64,000 bases of DNA from QQVM01 sp035341855. Lineage in GTDB: Bacteria; Bacteroidota; Bacteroidia; AKYH767-A; 2013-40CM-41-45. Below the pieces are notes generated by a model that had not been told where the DNA came from, did no database searches, and worked only from the letters and a program-made list of their open reading frames with translations. The DNA lies in the NCBI GenBank assembly GCA_035341855.1, contig DAOQWA010000003.1, forward strand, positions 1 to 64,000, given 5' to 3'. Position 1 is the first letter of the stretch. The number at the start of each line of letters is the position of its first letter. Made by a program: the position numbers and the translations under genes. Of this stretch, positions 8,337-17,580 are shown one piece after another.

Positions 8337-9827
8337 TTAGATTCCAAAGCCATAGTAGGCTCTCAATCCATTTGGATAGAGACCTTCAATAAGAACTCCG
8401 CCTTGCTTAGTTTTTAATGCATTTTCAAGATCCTCTTTGGAACGGATTGGTTTCTTATCAATGGAAGTAATAATAAACCCTTCCTTTATACCGGAATTTC
8501 TCAGCTTACCATTATTTAATTTGGAGACCTTCACTCCGCCAGAAAGTCCAAGTTTTGATTTTTCATCACCACTCACATTTTCAAATGTACCACCCAGCAT
8601 TGTTAACGCAGGATCACTTTTTATCAGTTGAGTATCCCCATCCTTATTTCTTAAAACTACGGGGAATGTTTTCTCGGATCCATTTCTTAAGACACTTATA
8701 TTTACTTTATCACCCGGACGATAGCGTCCGATTTGTTCCTGAAGCTGTGGGCTGGAGCTGATTGGAATTTGTCCGACCTTTGTAATCAAGTCACCTTCTT
8801 TTATTCCGGCATCTTCTGCCGCACCACCCGGAGTAAGACCAGCGACATAAATTCCTTTAGCTTCCTTAATACCTTTTTCATCTGCAAGTTTACTGTCAAG
8901 GTCACGTATACTTACCCCAATAAAACCTCTTTGAACATTTCCATATTCGGCCAGGTCATCAGTGACCTTTCTAACAAGATTCACAGGTATAGCAAAGGAG
9001 TATCCCGTATAAGAACCGGTGTTCGATGCAATGGCAGAGTTTATACCAATAAGTTCTCCTCTTGTATTTACTAATGCACCACCGCTATTACCAGGGTTTA
9101 CTGCGGCATCAGTCTGGATAAAGGATTCAATTTTATACTGATCAGGCAGAATGCCAATATTCCTTGCCTTGGCGCTAACAATTCCTGCAGTAACAGTGGA
9201 AGTTAAATTAAATGGATTACCAACAGCAAGAACCCATTCGCCGACATTTACATTATCAGAGTTTCCATAGCTGAGAAATGGCAAGTCGCTTTCATTTATT
9301 TTAAGTAGTGCAAGATCAGTTGAAGGGTCTGTTCCAATAATCTTAGCTTCAAAGGTGCGGTTGTCGTTAAGTGTTACGGTAATACTTTCTGCGTTTGCCA
9401 ACACGTGGTTATTGGTAACTATATATCCGTCACTTGATATGATCACACCCGACCCGGATGCTTCCTGAGGCTGTGCAGGTCTTTGTCTGCCCCAGAAATC
9501 GAATGGGTTTCCAAACATTGTATTAGCATACTGGTTCGACTGGATAGTTTTGACATGAACTACGGAATGGACAGTCATCTCGGCTGCTCTGGTAAAGTCG
9601 GGGAGGTTAGAATAATTGTCTACTCCATAAGCAGCCGGCATCACGGTAACAGGTAAGGTTGAACCATTATTTCCCGCAACCTGAGATGCCTGTATAATTG
9701 CATTTCCGGACTGATCGGAAAGTGCGAGTTTATTCAAATTAATTTCCGAGAATATATAGGCACCAAAAATCCCGGCAGCGATAGCCACAATGAAGGATGT
9801 AAATATGAATTTCAGTTTATTTTTCAT
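8337..9827 (-). CDS. HtrA/Deg-family periplasmic serine protease (Do-like)
   Basis: A 496-residue DegP/DegQ-type protease that degrades or refolds misfolded envelope proteins. A hydrophobic N-terminal segment (about 6-28) acts as anchor or signal. The trypsin-like domain carries the full triad: His141 (TNNHVL), Asp171 (DPSTDLALL) and Ser248 (NPGNSGGAL). Two PDZ domains follow (about 290-385 and 405-490), as in Do-like members. The length and domain order are normal. It ends just before a strong terminator and is upstream of, and divergent from, the ECF-like sigma gene at 10075; a functional link between the two is possible but not shown. Confidence 0.93.
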   Translation of the reverse strand: MKNKLKFIFTSFIVAIAAGIFGAYIFSEINLNKLALSDQSGNAIIQASQVAGNNGSTLPVTVMPAAYGVDNYSNLPDFTRAAEMTVHSVVHVKTIQSNQYANTMFGNPFDFWGRQRPAQPQEASGSGVIISSDGYIVTNNHVLANAESITVTLNDNRTFEAKIIGTDPSTDLALLKINESDLPFLSYGNSDNVNVGEWVLAVGNPFNLTSTVTAGIVSAKARNIGILPDQYKIESFIQTDAAVNPGNSGGALVNTRGELIGINSAIASNTGSYTGYSFAIPVNLVRKVTDDLAEYGNVQRGFIGVSIRDLDSKLADEKGIKEAKGIYVAGLTPGGAAEDAGIKEGDLITKVGQIPISSSPQLQEQIGRYRPGDKVNISVLRNGSEKTFPVVLRNKDGDTQLIKSDPALTMLGGTFENVSGDEKSKLGLSGGVKVSKLNNGKLRNSGIKEGFIITSIDKKPIRSKEDLENALKTKQGGVLIEGLYPNGLRAYYGFGI

Positions 9828-10050
9828 GATCTTGATATTTTAAAATGTTTTTAAAATTTCTCTTACAAATTTCGGAATCGACATATGAAGTAAAAATGAA
9901 TGACCGCGTTAAGTTTCGTTAAAATCCTGACAGTTTTTTTAAAAAGTCATTGGACCTTTTATTATTTCGGTTACATTCTATTAATACAGAAATGTAAATT
10001 GTTATGTTGATGAAATTGTTTAATTCTCAGGCAATACGGCAATTTTGACT

Positions 10051-10058
10051 TACCTTTG
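10051..10058 (+). promoter_or_regulatory. -7 promoter element of the ECF-like sigma gene
   Basis: TACCTTTG matches TAnnTTTG exactly and places transcription start near 10064. This excludes the in-frame TTG at 10045 and favours ATG 10075. No TTTG is seen at the right distance upstream. Confidence 0.5.
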
Positions 10059-10074
10059 TGGTCTGATCCATCGC

Positions 10075-10599
10075 ATGTCCAGATATACGAACCCGGAAAT
10101 CATCACCGATATTCAAAACGGGAAAGAGGAAGTTTTGTTTTATGTCAGCCGGAAATTTTTCCAACCATCAAGACGCTGGTTAAGACGTAAAGGTGTACCG
10201 GATGATAAAACACCACTCATTTTTGTCACAGTTTTACTCCAGCTTTTCAGAGATATCCAACAGCAACGATTATCCATACATGTGGACTTTGAATCTTACT
10301 TGTTCAATAGTCTTGAAGAGTATTTTAAACAGGAGAAAGCAAAGAATAGAAAGCAGCGATATATGCTTGGGCCGATCTATTCTGATAAGCAAAAGGATGC
10401 AGTATCAATGTGTGTGGAAATCCAGGACGAGGAAATAAGGAAACTGCTCTATTCCCGTTATGCCGAAAAACTTAGCTTTGAACAGATCGCTGTAAGGTTT
10501 GATTTTAGTAACCCTGTGATAGCTCAATTCGAAGTCAACAAAGCCATGAGTCGCCTGGAAGGTATCGTAAGGATTCGCTTGAACATTGAACAAAACTGA
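10075..10599 (+). CDS. ECF-like sigma-70 factor
   Basis: A 174-residue protein with the layout of a small group-4 sigma factor. The start resembles region 2 (EIITDIQNGKEEVLFYVSRK, compare the usual I-x-x-G-D-E-x-A-L pattern). The C-terminal part resembles region 4, with a helix-turn-helix reading LSFEQIAVRFDFSNPVIAQF. Divergence is high, notably in the region 2 core, so a degenerate or specialised sigma factor is possible. The start is ATG 10075, supported by the promoter box. The next gene starts one base after its stop and encodes a single-span membrane protein, the usual sigma/anti-sigma arrangement. Confidence 0.7.
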   Translation: MSRYTNPEIITDIQNGKEEVLFYVSRKFFQPSRRWLRRKGVPDDKTPLIFVTVLLQLFRDIQQQRLSIHVDFESYLFNSLEEYFKQEKAKNRKQRYMLGPIYSDKQKDAVSMCVEIQDEEIRKLLYSRYAEKLSFEQIAVRFDFSNPVIAQFEVNKAMSRLEGIVRIRLNIEQN

Positions 10600-10600
10600 T

Positions 10601-11557
10601 ATGTCGATTTCATTGGAAGAACGTTTGTTGATCGACAGGTATCTTGATGGTGCGCTGAGTGGACTGGAACTACAACAGTTTATGGAACGCCTCGATAGTG
10701 ATGAGGATTTTCGTGCGCGCGTTAGTATGCAAAATTTATTGGTTGAAGGAATAGTCAGAAGTGCTGATAAGGAACTTCAGGAAAGACTCATCGAATCGCT
10801 GGCATACAAAAAGTCTCGTATTCCGTTTGGATTAAAATTGATTATGACCTTCCTTATTTTAACAATAGCAGGTATCAGTTTATGGAATTACATTGGCTCA
10901 GATAAGTCTGTAGAACGAGAAAATTTTCTTTCTTTTAGTTGGTTGTCTCATTCATCAAATGATGAGCCGGGTTCTTCGGATAAAAAAGATCGCCCTCCGA
11001 TTGAAGAGGGAAATTCAGAAAAGGTAAATGCGAAGGGATCAAATACAAGTTCAATGAAGCATGAGAGGAACGAAGAAGTTAGTGAACCTGAATCAGAAAC
11101 GGAGTTTTCAGATTCATTGGAGACATTAGAACAATCTACTGAGTTGGTAGTCAAGAAAGATCAGATGCTGATTAGTCAGAGCTTGGTAATACACGAGGAT
11201 ACAATTGGTCAGGGAAATCTTTTACAATCCAAATCAACACCGTCACCGTCGAGGCAGGTTGCTAAAAAATTAAATCCAATGGTCGGTCTCGAAATGCCTG
11301 AGGAAGGAGATAAAACAATTACACACATAAATGTTGAATTCTGGGTTTCACCGATCAACTATAAGGGATATAAATTTTTTAGAAATAAAATTATTTTGTT
11401 TGGAATTGATGAGCCGGATGCGGTTATCCTTTTCAGACGTAAGGAAAATATATATATGCGTCACCTCGATAATTATTATTTGTTAGAACCTACTGAAGAA
11501 TTTACCTCATATCAAAGTGTCGAGGTGAAAGAATTCAGTTCTTTACAGAAAAGATGA
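10601..11557 (+). CDS. Single-span membrane protein, probable anti-sigma factor
   Basis: A 318-residue protein. The first 70 residues are acidic and helical, beginning ERLLIDRYLDGALSGLE, the pattern seen at the N-terminus of Bacteroidota anti-sigma-like proteins. One membrane helix follows (about 77-97), then a low-complexity Ser/Glu-rich linker (100-200) and a C-terminal domain of about 80 residues. No zinc-binding HxxxCxxC motif is present. Its role as the anti-sigma partner is inferred from position, since ATG 10601 starts one base after the sigma stop. The last four bases (ATGA) overlap the start of dapF, so all three genes are likely translated from one message. Confidence 0.65.
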   Translation: MSISLEERLLIDRYLDGALSGLELQQFMERLDSDEDFRARVSMQNLLVEGIVRSADKELQERLIESLAYKKSRIPFGLKLIMTFLILTIAGISLWNYIGSDKSVERENFLSFSWLSHSSNDEPGSSDKKDRPPIEEGNSEKVNAKGSNTSSMKHERNEEVSEPESETEFSDSLETLEQSTELVVKKDQMLISQSLVIHEDTIGQGNLLQSKSTPSPSRQVAKKLNPMVGLEMPEEGDKTITHINVEFWVSPINYKGYKFFRNKIILFGIDEPDAVILFRRKENIYMRHLDNYYLLEPTEEFTSYQSVEVKEFSSLQKR

Positions 11558-12342
11558 AATTAGAATTTTTCAAATACGAAGGAACCGGAAATGACTTTAT
11601 CCTTTTTGATGACAGAGAAAATGTTATCCAATTAGATAATCGGCAGATCCGGAAACTATGCGACAGACGTTTTGGTATAGGTGCCGACGGACTTATCTTG
11701 CTCAGAAATAAAGAAGCCTATGATTTTGAAATGGTCTACTTTAATTCTGATGGAGAGCCAAGCAGTATGTGTGGAAATGGCGGACGTTGCATCATTTCTT
11801 TCGCACGTAAACTCGGAATTGCCGGATCTACAACTAAATTTTTAGCCGCAGACGGGATGCATGAGTCAGAATTTGTCAAGACAGATCCGGATATCGTCAG
11901 GTTGAAGATGAAGGATGTTGAGAATTTTCAGCACCTTGATGAAGGCTGGTATGTGGATACAGGATCACCACATTTGGTGATCAATGTGGAGGGTCTGCAG
12001 GAAATGGATGTCAAAACAAAAGGCAGGCTCTTGCGATACTCAGATCGATTTAGGGAAAAGGGAGTGAATGTAAATTTTGTTGAACACTTGGCTGATAGAA
12101 TCTCCGTTAGAACGTATGAACGAGGCGTGGAGGATGAGACATTATCTTGCGGTACAGGTGTTACAGCCAGTGCTCTTGTCTCCAGAGCCAATAGCCGGCC
12201 GGGTGATACCTCAGGTTTTACTATCATCAGTACCCAGGGAGGTGAATTAAAGGTGCATGCAGACAAACATGCAAATGGATTCAAAAATATTTGGTTAGAG
12301 GGGCCTGCTAATTATGTTTTTAAGGGAGAGATTGAAGTTTAA
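11554..12342 (+). CDS. dapF: Diaminopimelate epimerase
   Basis: DapF (262 residues) interconverts LL- and meso-diaminopimelate in lysine and peptidoglycan synthesis, in the cytoplasm. The two catalytic cysteines are visible: Cys73 in SSMCGNGGRC and Cys199 in ETLSCGTGVTA. The N-terminal KYEGTGNDFI is the family signature. Length and motif spacing are normal. Its ATG overlaps the stop of the preceding anti-sigma-like gene (ATGA), which is an unusual neighbour for a lysine-pathway gene and may tie its expression to the sigma factor operon. No terminator is visible in the 136 bases after it. Confidence 0.96.
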   Translation: MKLEFFKYEGTGNDFILFDDRENVIQLDNRQIRKLCDRRFGIGADGLILLRNKEAYDFEMVYFNSDGEPSSMCGNGGRCIISFARKLGIAGSTTKFLAADGMHESEFVKTDPDIVRLKMKDVENFQHLDEGWYVDTGSPHLVINVEGLQEMDVKTKGRLLRYSDRFREKGVNVNFVEHLADRISVRTYERGVEDETLSCGTGVTASALVSRANSRPGDTSGFTIISTQGGELKVHADKHANGFKNIWLEGPANYVFKGEIEV

Positions 12343-12478
12343 AATTCTTTCGTCCTGATAAACGCTTTTGTGAATCTATGTATTATTAAACTGAAATTGT
12401 TTATAAACAGTTGATCGCTGCAGGCCGCATTATTTAAGCAGTTTTCGTACATTCGTAACAGTTTAAAAGAGAAATATT

Positions 12479-13024
12479 ATGCAGCTAGTAGGGGAACTCA
12501 TTCAGTTAAGAGCTTTGGAGCCTTCAGATCTTAAGTTACTATATCGATGGGAAAATGATTCATCGGTCTGGAGTGTCAGTGGGACATTAGTTCCGTTCTC
12601 TAAGTTTGTGTTAGAAGAATTCGTTAATCAGGCACATCAGGATATATATACGAATAAGCAGATCCGATTGATGATTGATCTTAAATATTTTGATGAAGAA
12701 TCAGAAGAAGAAGTACAGTGTATTGGCTGTGTTGACCTTTTTGATTTCGACCCAAAAAACAAAAGAGCAGGTGTTGGAATATTGATTGCTAACCAGGCAG
12801 ACAGGGGAAAGGGTTTTGCTACGGAGGCCTTGCACTTGATCATAGATTATGGATTTGATGTACTCGACCTTCATCAATTATATTCCAATGTTCGGGTAGA
12901 TAACGAAAGTAGTGTTGCCTTGTTTAAGCGACTCGGTTTTGAGATCACCGGATTGAAACAGGACTGGATCTATTATCAGGGAAAATTCTATGATGAATAT
13001 AATATGCAGTTGATCAGAAAATAG
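12479..13024 (+). CDS. GNAT-family N-acetyltransferase (RimJ/RimL type)
   Basis: A 181-residue acetyltransferase. The N-terminus (LIQLRALEPSDLKLLYRWEND) is characteristic of the RimJ/RimL/SpeG-like branch. The acetyl-CoA-binding loop is at about residues 115-122 (ADRGKGFATEAL, equal to the Q/RxxGxG/A motif), followed by the conserved N-x-x-S-x-x-L-F-x-x-x-G-F near the C-terminus. The acceptor could be an alpha-amine, polyamine or aminoglycoside-like compound; sequence alone does not decide. It is followed 22 bases later by the multihaem cytochrome gene with no obvious functional link. Confidence 0.85.
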   Translation: MQLVGELIQLRALEPSDLKLLYRWENDSSVWSVSGTLVPFSKFVLEEFVNQAHQDIYTNKQIRLMIDLKYFDEESEEEVQCIGCVDLFDFDPKNKRAGVGILIANQADRGKGFATEALHLIIDYGFDVLDLHQLYSNVRVDNESSVALFKRLGFEITGLKQDWIYYQGKFYDEYNMQLIRK

Positions 13025-13046
13025 TTTTTTTTGAATTGAGACTTGT

Positions 13047-15101
13047 ATGATAAAAGCCCCAATCAACCTTTCAAATATTTTATTCAGGTTGATTGTCATG
13101 CAGGCTTTATGGCTTTATTTGTCCGGCTGCACAAATAGCCATAAAGAAGGAAAGAATGAAACAGAATATGCAAGCTTGAATGATAGTACTGAATATGTTG
13201 GAATGGCAACCTGCAGGCAATGTCATTCAACAATTTATGACAGCTACATTCAAACCGGAATGGGGCAATCATTTGGAATAGCCGAAAGGGAAAGATCATC
13301 AGCTGTATTTAGTCCGCATTCAATAATCCGGGATTCAGTCTTAGGATATCAATATCATCCATATCTACAATCTGATTCATTGTACGTGTTGGAATTCCTT
13401 ATGAATGGCAAGGATACGAGCTATCAAAGAAGAGTTCATATAAACTATATTGTGGGATCCGGTCAGCATACTAACTCACATATCAGAAATGTAAATGATT
13501 ATCTATATCAGGTTCCTGTCACATATTATACTCAAGATGGGAAATGGGATCTTCCGCCGGGATTTGAAGGCGGATTCAATAGTCGATTTGGCAGAAAGAT
13601 CGAGTTGGAATGTATGAGCTGTCATAATGCAATGCCACAATTAGTATCAGGATCAGAAAATAAATATCTAAAAGTACCAAATGGAATTGATTGCGAAAGA
13701 TGTCATGGTCCCGGTGGCCGACATGTTGAGGAAAAATCCAGGGGGATATTTGTTGATACTAGTAAATACATTGATTATACTATCGTAAATCCGTCAAAGC
13801 TTTCGATCAATCTGCAAATGGATGTCTGTCAGCGATGTCATATCCAGGGAAATGCAATCCTGAATGAAGGCAAATCCTTTAGTGATTTCAGGCCGGGAAT
13901 GCCGCTATCATCAGTAATGAATGTATTTATGCCCGTGTATGCCGGAGATGATGACAAGCATATTATGGCATCTCATGCTGAGCGGCTGAAAATGAGTAAA
14001 TGTTTTTCTTCTTCATTGGAAAATTCAGCTACGTCAGAACAAAAGAATAACCTTAAGCCATATAAAAATGCTTTGACATGTATCACATGTCACAATCCGC
14101 ACGTCAGTGTTAAACACACCGGCAAGGAAGTTTTTAATGCGGCCTGCTTATCTTGTCATTCATCGTCTGTAATTGAACCGGATAGAGAAAATTCTAAAAA
14201 TCAATCGGCATGTACAGAGAGTGAAAGCTCAAGAAGAGCTGTCGGGAATAACTGTGTATCATGTCACATGCCCTCGAATAGCTCTATAGATATCCCTCAC
14301 GTTGTTAGTACCGATCATTATATTAGGAAGCCTGTTACATTGAAAGACAAAGCACAGATCAGGGAGTTTGTCGGTCTTGTATGTATTAATAATCCTGATG
14401 TTGATTCTGTCACGAGAGCAAAAGCGTTTATTTCTTACTATGAAAAATTTAGTTCGAATCCCGGCTTTTTGGATTCGGCAAAAGGACTAATACCTTCTTC
14501 AACGAAAGAAGATATTGAAAAGCATTTTAAAGTATTGGTTCATTGGGCATTCCTTAAGGGCGATTATCCTCAGTTGCTACATTACAACAAAGTTGCCTGG
14601 GGTGCAGCAGGATTCAAAGGCAGAGTTGAGGCATCCAATAGTGATGCATGGACATCCTATCGGATTGGGCAGGCATTTGAACAAGTGGGAGATCCGGTTG
14701 CTGCTGAAATAAATTATCAGCTTGCGGTGGACAAGGCTCGCTTCCAACCGGATTTCAGAAATAAACTTGCCTCCATTCAGCATGACCTCAAGAAAGTGGA
14801 TGAAGCAATTAACAATTATCAATTCATTCTTCGTGAAAACCCTGAGTTTGTTCCTGCATATACCAATTATGGTTTTTTGTTGTTATCAGAAAAAGGTGAT
14901 GTAAATGGAGCAAAAATCATGTATCAAAAAGCACTTTCACTTGATCCGTTAAATGAACAGGCGAGACTAAATATGGCAGGATTACTAATTTACCAGAAGA
15001 AGTATTCGGAAGCTAAGATCTTGATAAAAGAGATAATGAAATTATACCCGAACAACTCACAGGCAAGAAGTCTTTATGCAAAATTTAGTCAGATAAAATA
15101 A
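13047..15101 (+). CDS. Seven-haem cytochrome c lipoprotein with TPR domain
   Basis: A 684-residue predicted lipoprotein with the lipobox LSGC (Cys28). Seven CxxCH haem-attachment motifs occur at 56-60, 189-193, 216-220, 261-265, 345-349, 367-371 and 403-407. They lie in a cytochrome c-554-like region, and CHGPGG after the third motif is typical of that superfamily. The C-terminal 180 residues form about four tetratricopeptide repeats. Similar cytochrome/TPR proteins are known from Planctomycetes and Acidobacteria; their substrates are not established. The protein should be an extracytoplasmic electron carrier or reductase. It is preceded by the GNAT gene and followed by a PhoB/PhoR pair. No cytochrome maturation genes are nearby. 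Confidence 0.88.
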   Translation: MIKAPINLSNILFRLIVMQALWLYLSGCTNSHKEGKNETEYASLNDSTEYVGMATCRQCHSTIYDSYIQTGMGQSFGIAERERSSAVFSPHSIIRDSVLGYQYHPYLQSDSLYVLEFLMNGKDTSYQRRVHINYIVGSGQHTNSHIRNVNDYLYQVPVTYYTQDGKWDLPPGFEGGFNSRFGRKIELECMSCHNAMPQLVSGSENKYLKVPNGIDCERCHGPGGRHVEEKSRGIFVDTSKYIDYTIVNPSKLSINLQMDVCQRCHIQGNAILNEGKSFSDFRPGMPLSSVMNVFMPVYAGDDDKHIMASHAERLKMSKCFSSSLENSATSEQKNNLKPYKNALTCITCHNPHVSVKHTGKEVFNAACLSCHSSSVIEPDRENSKNQSACTESESSRRAVGNNCVSCHMPSNSSIDIPHVVSTDHYIRKPVTLKDKAQIREFVGLVCINNPDVDSVTRAKAFISYYEKFSSNPGFLDSAKGLIPSSTKEDIEKHFKVLVHWAFLKGDYPQLLHYNKVAWGAAGFKGRVEASNSDAWTSYRIGQAFEQVGDPVAAEINYQLAVDKARFQPDFRNKLASIQHDLKKVDEAINNYQFILRENPEFVPAYTNYGFLLLSEKGDVNGAKIMYQKALSLDPLNEQARLNMAGLLIYQKKYSEAKILIKEIMKLYPNNSQARSLYAKFSQIK

Positions 15102-15207
15102 TAAAACTAAAGATTATCCCTAAATGGTGGAGCAAGCATTAACCATTTGATTAACTTCGCGTAACATTAAGTTTACAGGCCGAGGCTAATTTCACAAAAA
15201 ATTTACA

Positions 15208-15903
15208 ATGGCCGAACACAAATTAAACATACTCCTGGTTGATGATGAACCGGATATATTGGAATTTTTGAAGTATAATCTTCAGAAAGAAGGTTATAAC
15301 GTTTCGGTCGCGGGAAATGGGAAGTTGGGAATAGAAATTGCCAAGAAGGAACATCCGGACCTTATTATTCTTGACATCATGATGCCCGAGATGGATGGTA
15401 TTGAGACTTGCAGATTGTTGCGTGAATTACCTGAGTTTAAGGAAACAATGATCGTATTTCTGACAGCAAGGAATGAAGACTATTCGCAAATAGCCGGCTT
15501 TGATGTTGGGGCAGATGATTTTATCACCAAGCCGGTGAAACCAAAGGTGCTTTTGAGTCGGATAAATGCATTATTCCGCAGGTATCAAGGGAAGCATGGC
15601 TTGGTGGCTCATAATGAGAATGTATTGATTGCAGGAGAACTTCAAATTGACAAAGAGCAATACCTCGTTACAAAAGGAACAGAAAAGGTAGAACTTCCAA
15701 GAAAAGAATTTGAATTATTGGCCTTGATTGCGTCTAAACCGGGAAAAGTTTTTACACGTGAAGAAATACTTGACCGGGTCTGGGGTACCGAAGTTGTGGT
15801 TGGCGACAGGACAATTGATGTACATATCCGTAAGTTACGCGAAAAATTTGGAGACGATATGGTCAAAACCGTTAAGGGTATCGGATATAAATTCGATCTT
15901 TAG
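15208..15903 (+). CDS. PhoB/OmpR-family response regulator
   Basis: A 231-residue regulator. The receiver domain (1-125) has the acidic pair Asp12/Asp13, phospho-acceptor Asp56 (LIILDIMMPEMDG) and the conserved Lys in the loop TKPV. A winged-helix OmpR-type DNA-binding domain follows (about 135-230, with the RKEFELLALIASKPGKVFTR pattern and VDVHIRKLR-like recognition region). It is followed after 44 bases by its sensor kinase. The lineage resembles PhoB/PhoR, commonly for phosphate or envelope control, but no target genes are identified here. Confidence 0.93.
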   Translation: MAEHKLNILLVDDEPDILEFLKYNLQKEGYNVSVAGNGKLGIEIAKKEHPDLIILDIMMPEMDGIETCRLLRELPEFKETMIVFLTARNEDYSQIAGFDVGADDFITKPVKPKVLLSRINALFRRYQGKHGLVAHNENVLIAGELQIDKEQYLVTKGTEKVELPRKEFELLALIASKPGKVFTREEILDRVWGTEVVVGDRTIDVHIRKLREKFGDDMVKTVKGIGYKFDL

Positions 15904-15947
15904 AACTTTTCTTTGCTTGAAAAAGAAGATTAAATTGTGGGCTTAAT

Positions 15948-17003
15948 ATGAGCATGAAGAACCCAACGCCCAGAAACATTGCCTTGATTGCTTCGTTGAT
16001 CATTGCAGCCATAGTCTTTATGACTCAGATGATCTGTTGGCTCGGAGGCTGGATCATTACCACCTGGATACCGGTTGTCATTTCCGTAGTGCTGACTTTT
16101 TTATCCTGTTATTTTATTTTTATTTATCTGCTAGAGATCTTTATCTACAGAAAGATTAAACTAATTTATAAAACGATTAGTCGTTTCAAGGATTCAAAAG
16201 AGAAGGCAATCGAACAACTGGTACTGAAGACAGACATCATCGGAAACGTAGGAAAAGAAGTTGAAGAATGGGATAAAAACCGTTCAGATGAGATAGCTGA
16301 GTTGAAGAAGTTGGAGCAGTTCAGGCAAGAGTTTTTAGGGAACGTTTCACATGAATTGAAAACTCCGATTTTTAACATACAGGGATACATTCATACTCTT
16401 CTTGATGGTGGGCTGGATGACCCTGAAGTCAATATTCATTACCTGCAAAGGGCAGCCAAGTCGGCCGAAAGATTATGTTTGATCGTAGAAGACCTTGAAG
16501 AAATTTCGAAACTGGAAACAGGAGAGCTGAGTCTTGATCTGAGAACATTCGATTTGCACGATCTTGTTCAGGATGTTTTTGAATCTCAGGAGCTTCATGC
16601 AAAGGAGAAGAAAATTACATTAGGGTTCAAAGAACAAATTTTAAACCCTGCATTTGTCGTTGCTGACAAAGAAAGGATCCGACAGGTATTTGTTAATCTA
16701 ATAGTGAATTCAATTAAGTATGGTAGAGAGGGTGGAAGCACTCTCGTTGGATTTTATGATATGCATGAAAAAGTATTGACTGAAATTACCGATACAGGCA
16801 TCGGTATAGATCCGGTACATCTTCCCAGATTGTTTGAGCGTTTTTACCGGGTAGATAAAAGTCGTTCGAGGGATCAGGGTGGTACAGGTTTAGGATTGTC
16901 AATCGTAAAACACATTCTTGAAGCACACAAACAAAGTATCAATGTCCGCAGTACAGGTGGGGTTGGAACTACTTTTTCATTTGCTTTAAAAAGGGCAAAA
17001 TAG
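15948..17003 (+). CDS. PhoR-like membrane sensor histidine kinase
   Basis: A 351-residue kinase with two N-terminal membrane helices (about 10-30 and 38-66) separated by only a short loop, so it has almost no periplasmic sensor domain. A helical linker leads to the dimerisation domain with phospho-accepting His135 (NVSHELKTP). The ATPase domain has an N box (NLIVNSIKYG), G1 (DTGIGID), F box (FERFYRVD) and G2 (GGTGLGLSI). It is partnered by the upstream response regulator. The lack of an extracytoplasmic domain suggests it senses a membrane or cytoplasmic cue or a partner protein. Confidence 0.92.
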   Translation: MSMKNPTPRNIALIASLIIAAIVFMTQMICWLGGWIITTWIPVVISVVLTFLSCYFIFIYLLEIFIYRKIKLIYKTISRFKDSKEKAIEQLVLKTDIIGNVGKEVEEWDKNRSDEIAELKKLEQFRQEFLGNVSHELKTPIFNIQGYIHTLLDGGLDDPEVNIHYLQRAAKSAERLCLIVEDLEEISKLETGELSLDLRTFDLHDLVQDVFESQELHAKEKKITLGFKEQILNPAFVVADKERIRQVFVNLIVNSIKYGREGGSTLVGFYDMHEKVLTEITDTGIGIDPVHLPRLFERFYRVDKSRSRDQGGTGLGLSIVKHILEAHKQSINVRSTGGVGTTFSFALKRAK

Positions 17004-17067
17004 ATTCTTTTATTGCGCGTTCATTCAGTGGACAGAATCAAAGAGTACTTTTAGAAAACGACTTTCT

Positions 17068-17574
17068 ATGAAGAATTTGGTTTCTACTTTTTTTCTTGTT
17101 GTATTATTGATTTCCTGCGAAAAAAAGCAAATTGAGTTTTCGACTTTAAGTATAAAACTTACAGATAATCCAGGACCATACGATAGCGTTCTGGTCGATA
17201 TAATAGGTGTTGAAATTCATACTGATGTAAACGGATGGCAAAGTCTCCCTACACAAATAGGTGTTTACGATCTGCTATTGTTGCAAAATGATGTTGACAC
17301 AATTTTAGTGACACCACAACAAATTCCTGCAGGGAAAATAAGTCAGCTTCGCCTTATCCTGGGAAGATATAATAGGGTTGTAGTTGGTGGTATCAGCTAT
17401 CCGCTTGTATTGTCAAGTCAGGATGAGAGTGGACTTAAACTTAATATTCACAGGACGCTTATGGCAAATACTCCATACATATTGCTTATGGATTTTGATG
17501 CTACGGAAAGTGTTCATATCACAGGAAATGACCAGTATAAGTTAAAACCTGTTGTACGTGCAGAGTTTCAGTGA
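17068..17574 (+). CDS. DUF4382 lipoprotein
   Basis: A 168-residue predicted lipoprotein (lipid-attachment Cys17 in LLISC, followed by Glu-Lys-Lys). The mature part matches DUF4382 as I know it: it starts with a strand reading LSIKLTDNPGPYDSVLVDI, has the central QIPAGKISQLRLILG segment, and ends with KLKPVVRA. Function unknown; the fold is a beta-sandwich. It is convergent with the GNAT gene, with only six bases between the stops and no terminator hairpin visible. Confidence 0.82.
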   Translation: MKNLVSTFFLVVLLISCEKKQIEFSTLSIKLTDNPGPYDSVLVDIIGVEIHTDVNGWQSLPTQIGVYDLLLLQNDVDTILVTPQQIPAGKISQLRLILGRYNRVVVGGISYPLVLSSQDESGLKLNIHRTLMANTPYILLMDFDATESVHITGNDQYKLKPVVRAEFQ

Positions 17575-17580
17575 GTATAA

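Noticed and set aside
14451..14480. tRNA T-loop-like sequence (GTTCGAATCCC)
   Set aside because: It lies inside the cytochrome coding sequence and no cloverleaf can be built around it. A similar string near 37391 is inside the methyltransferase gene.
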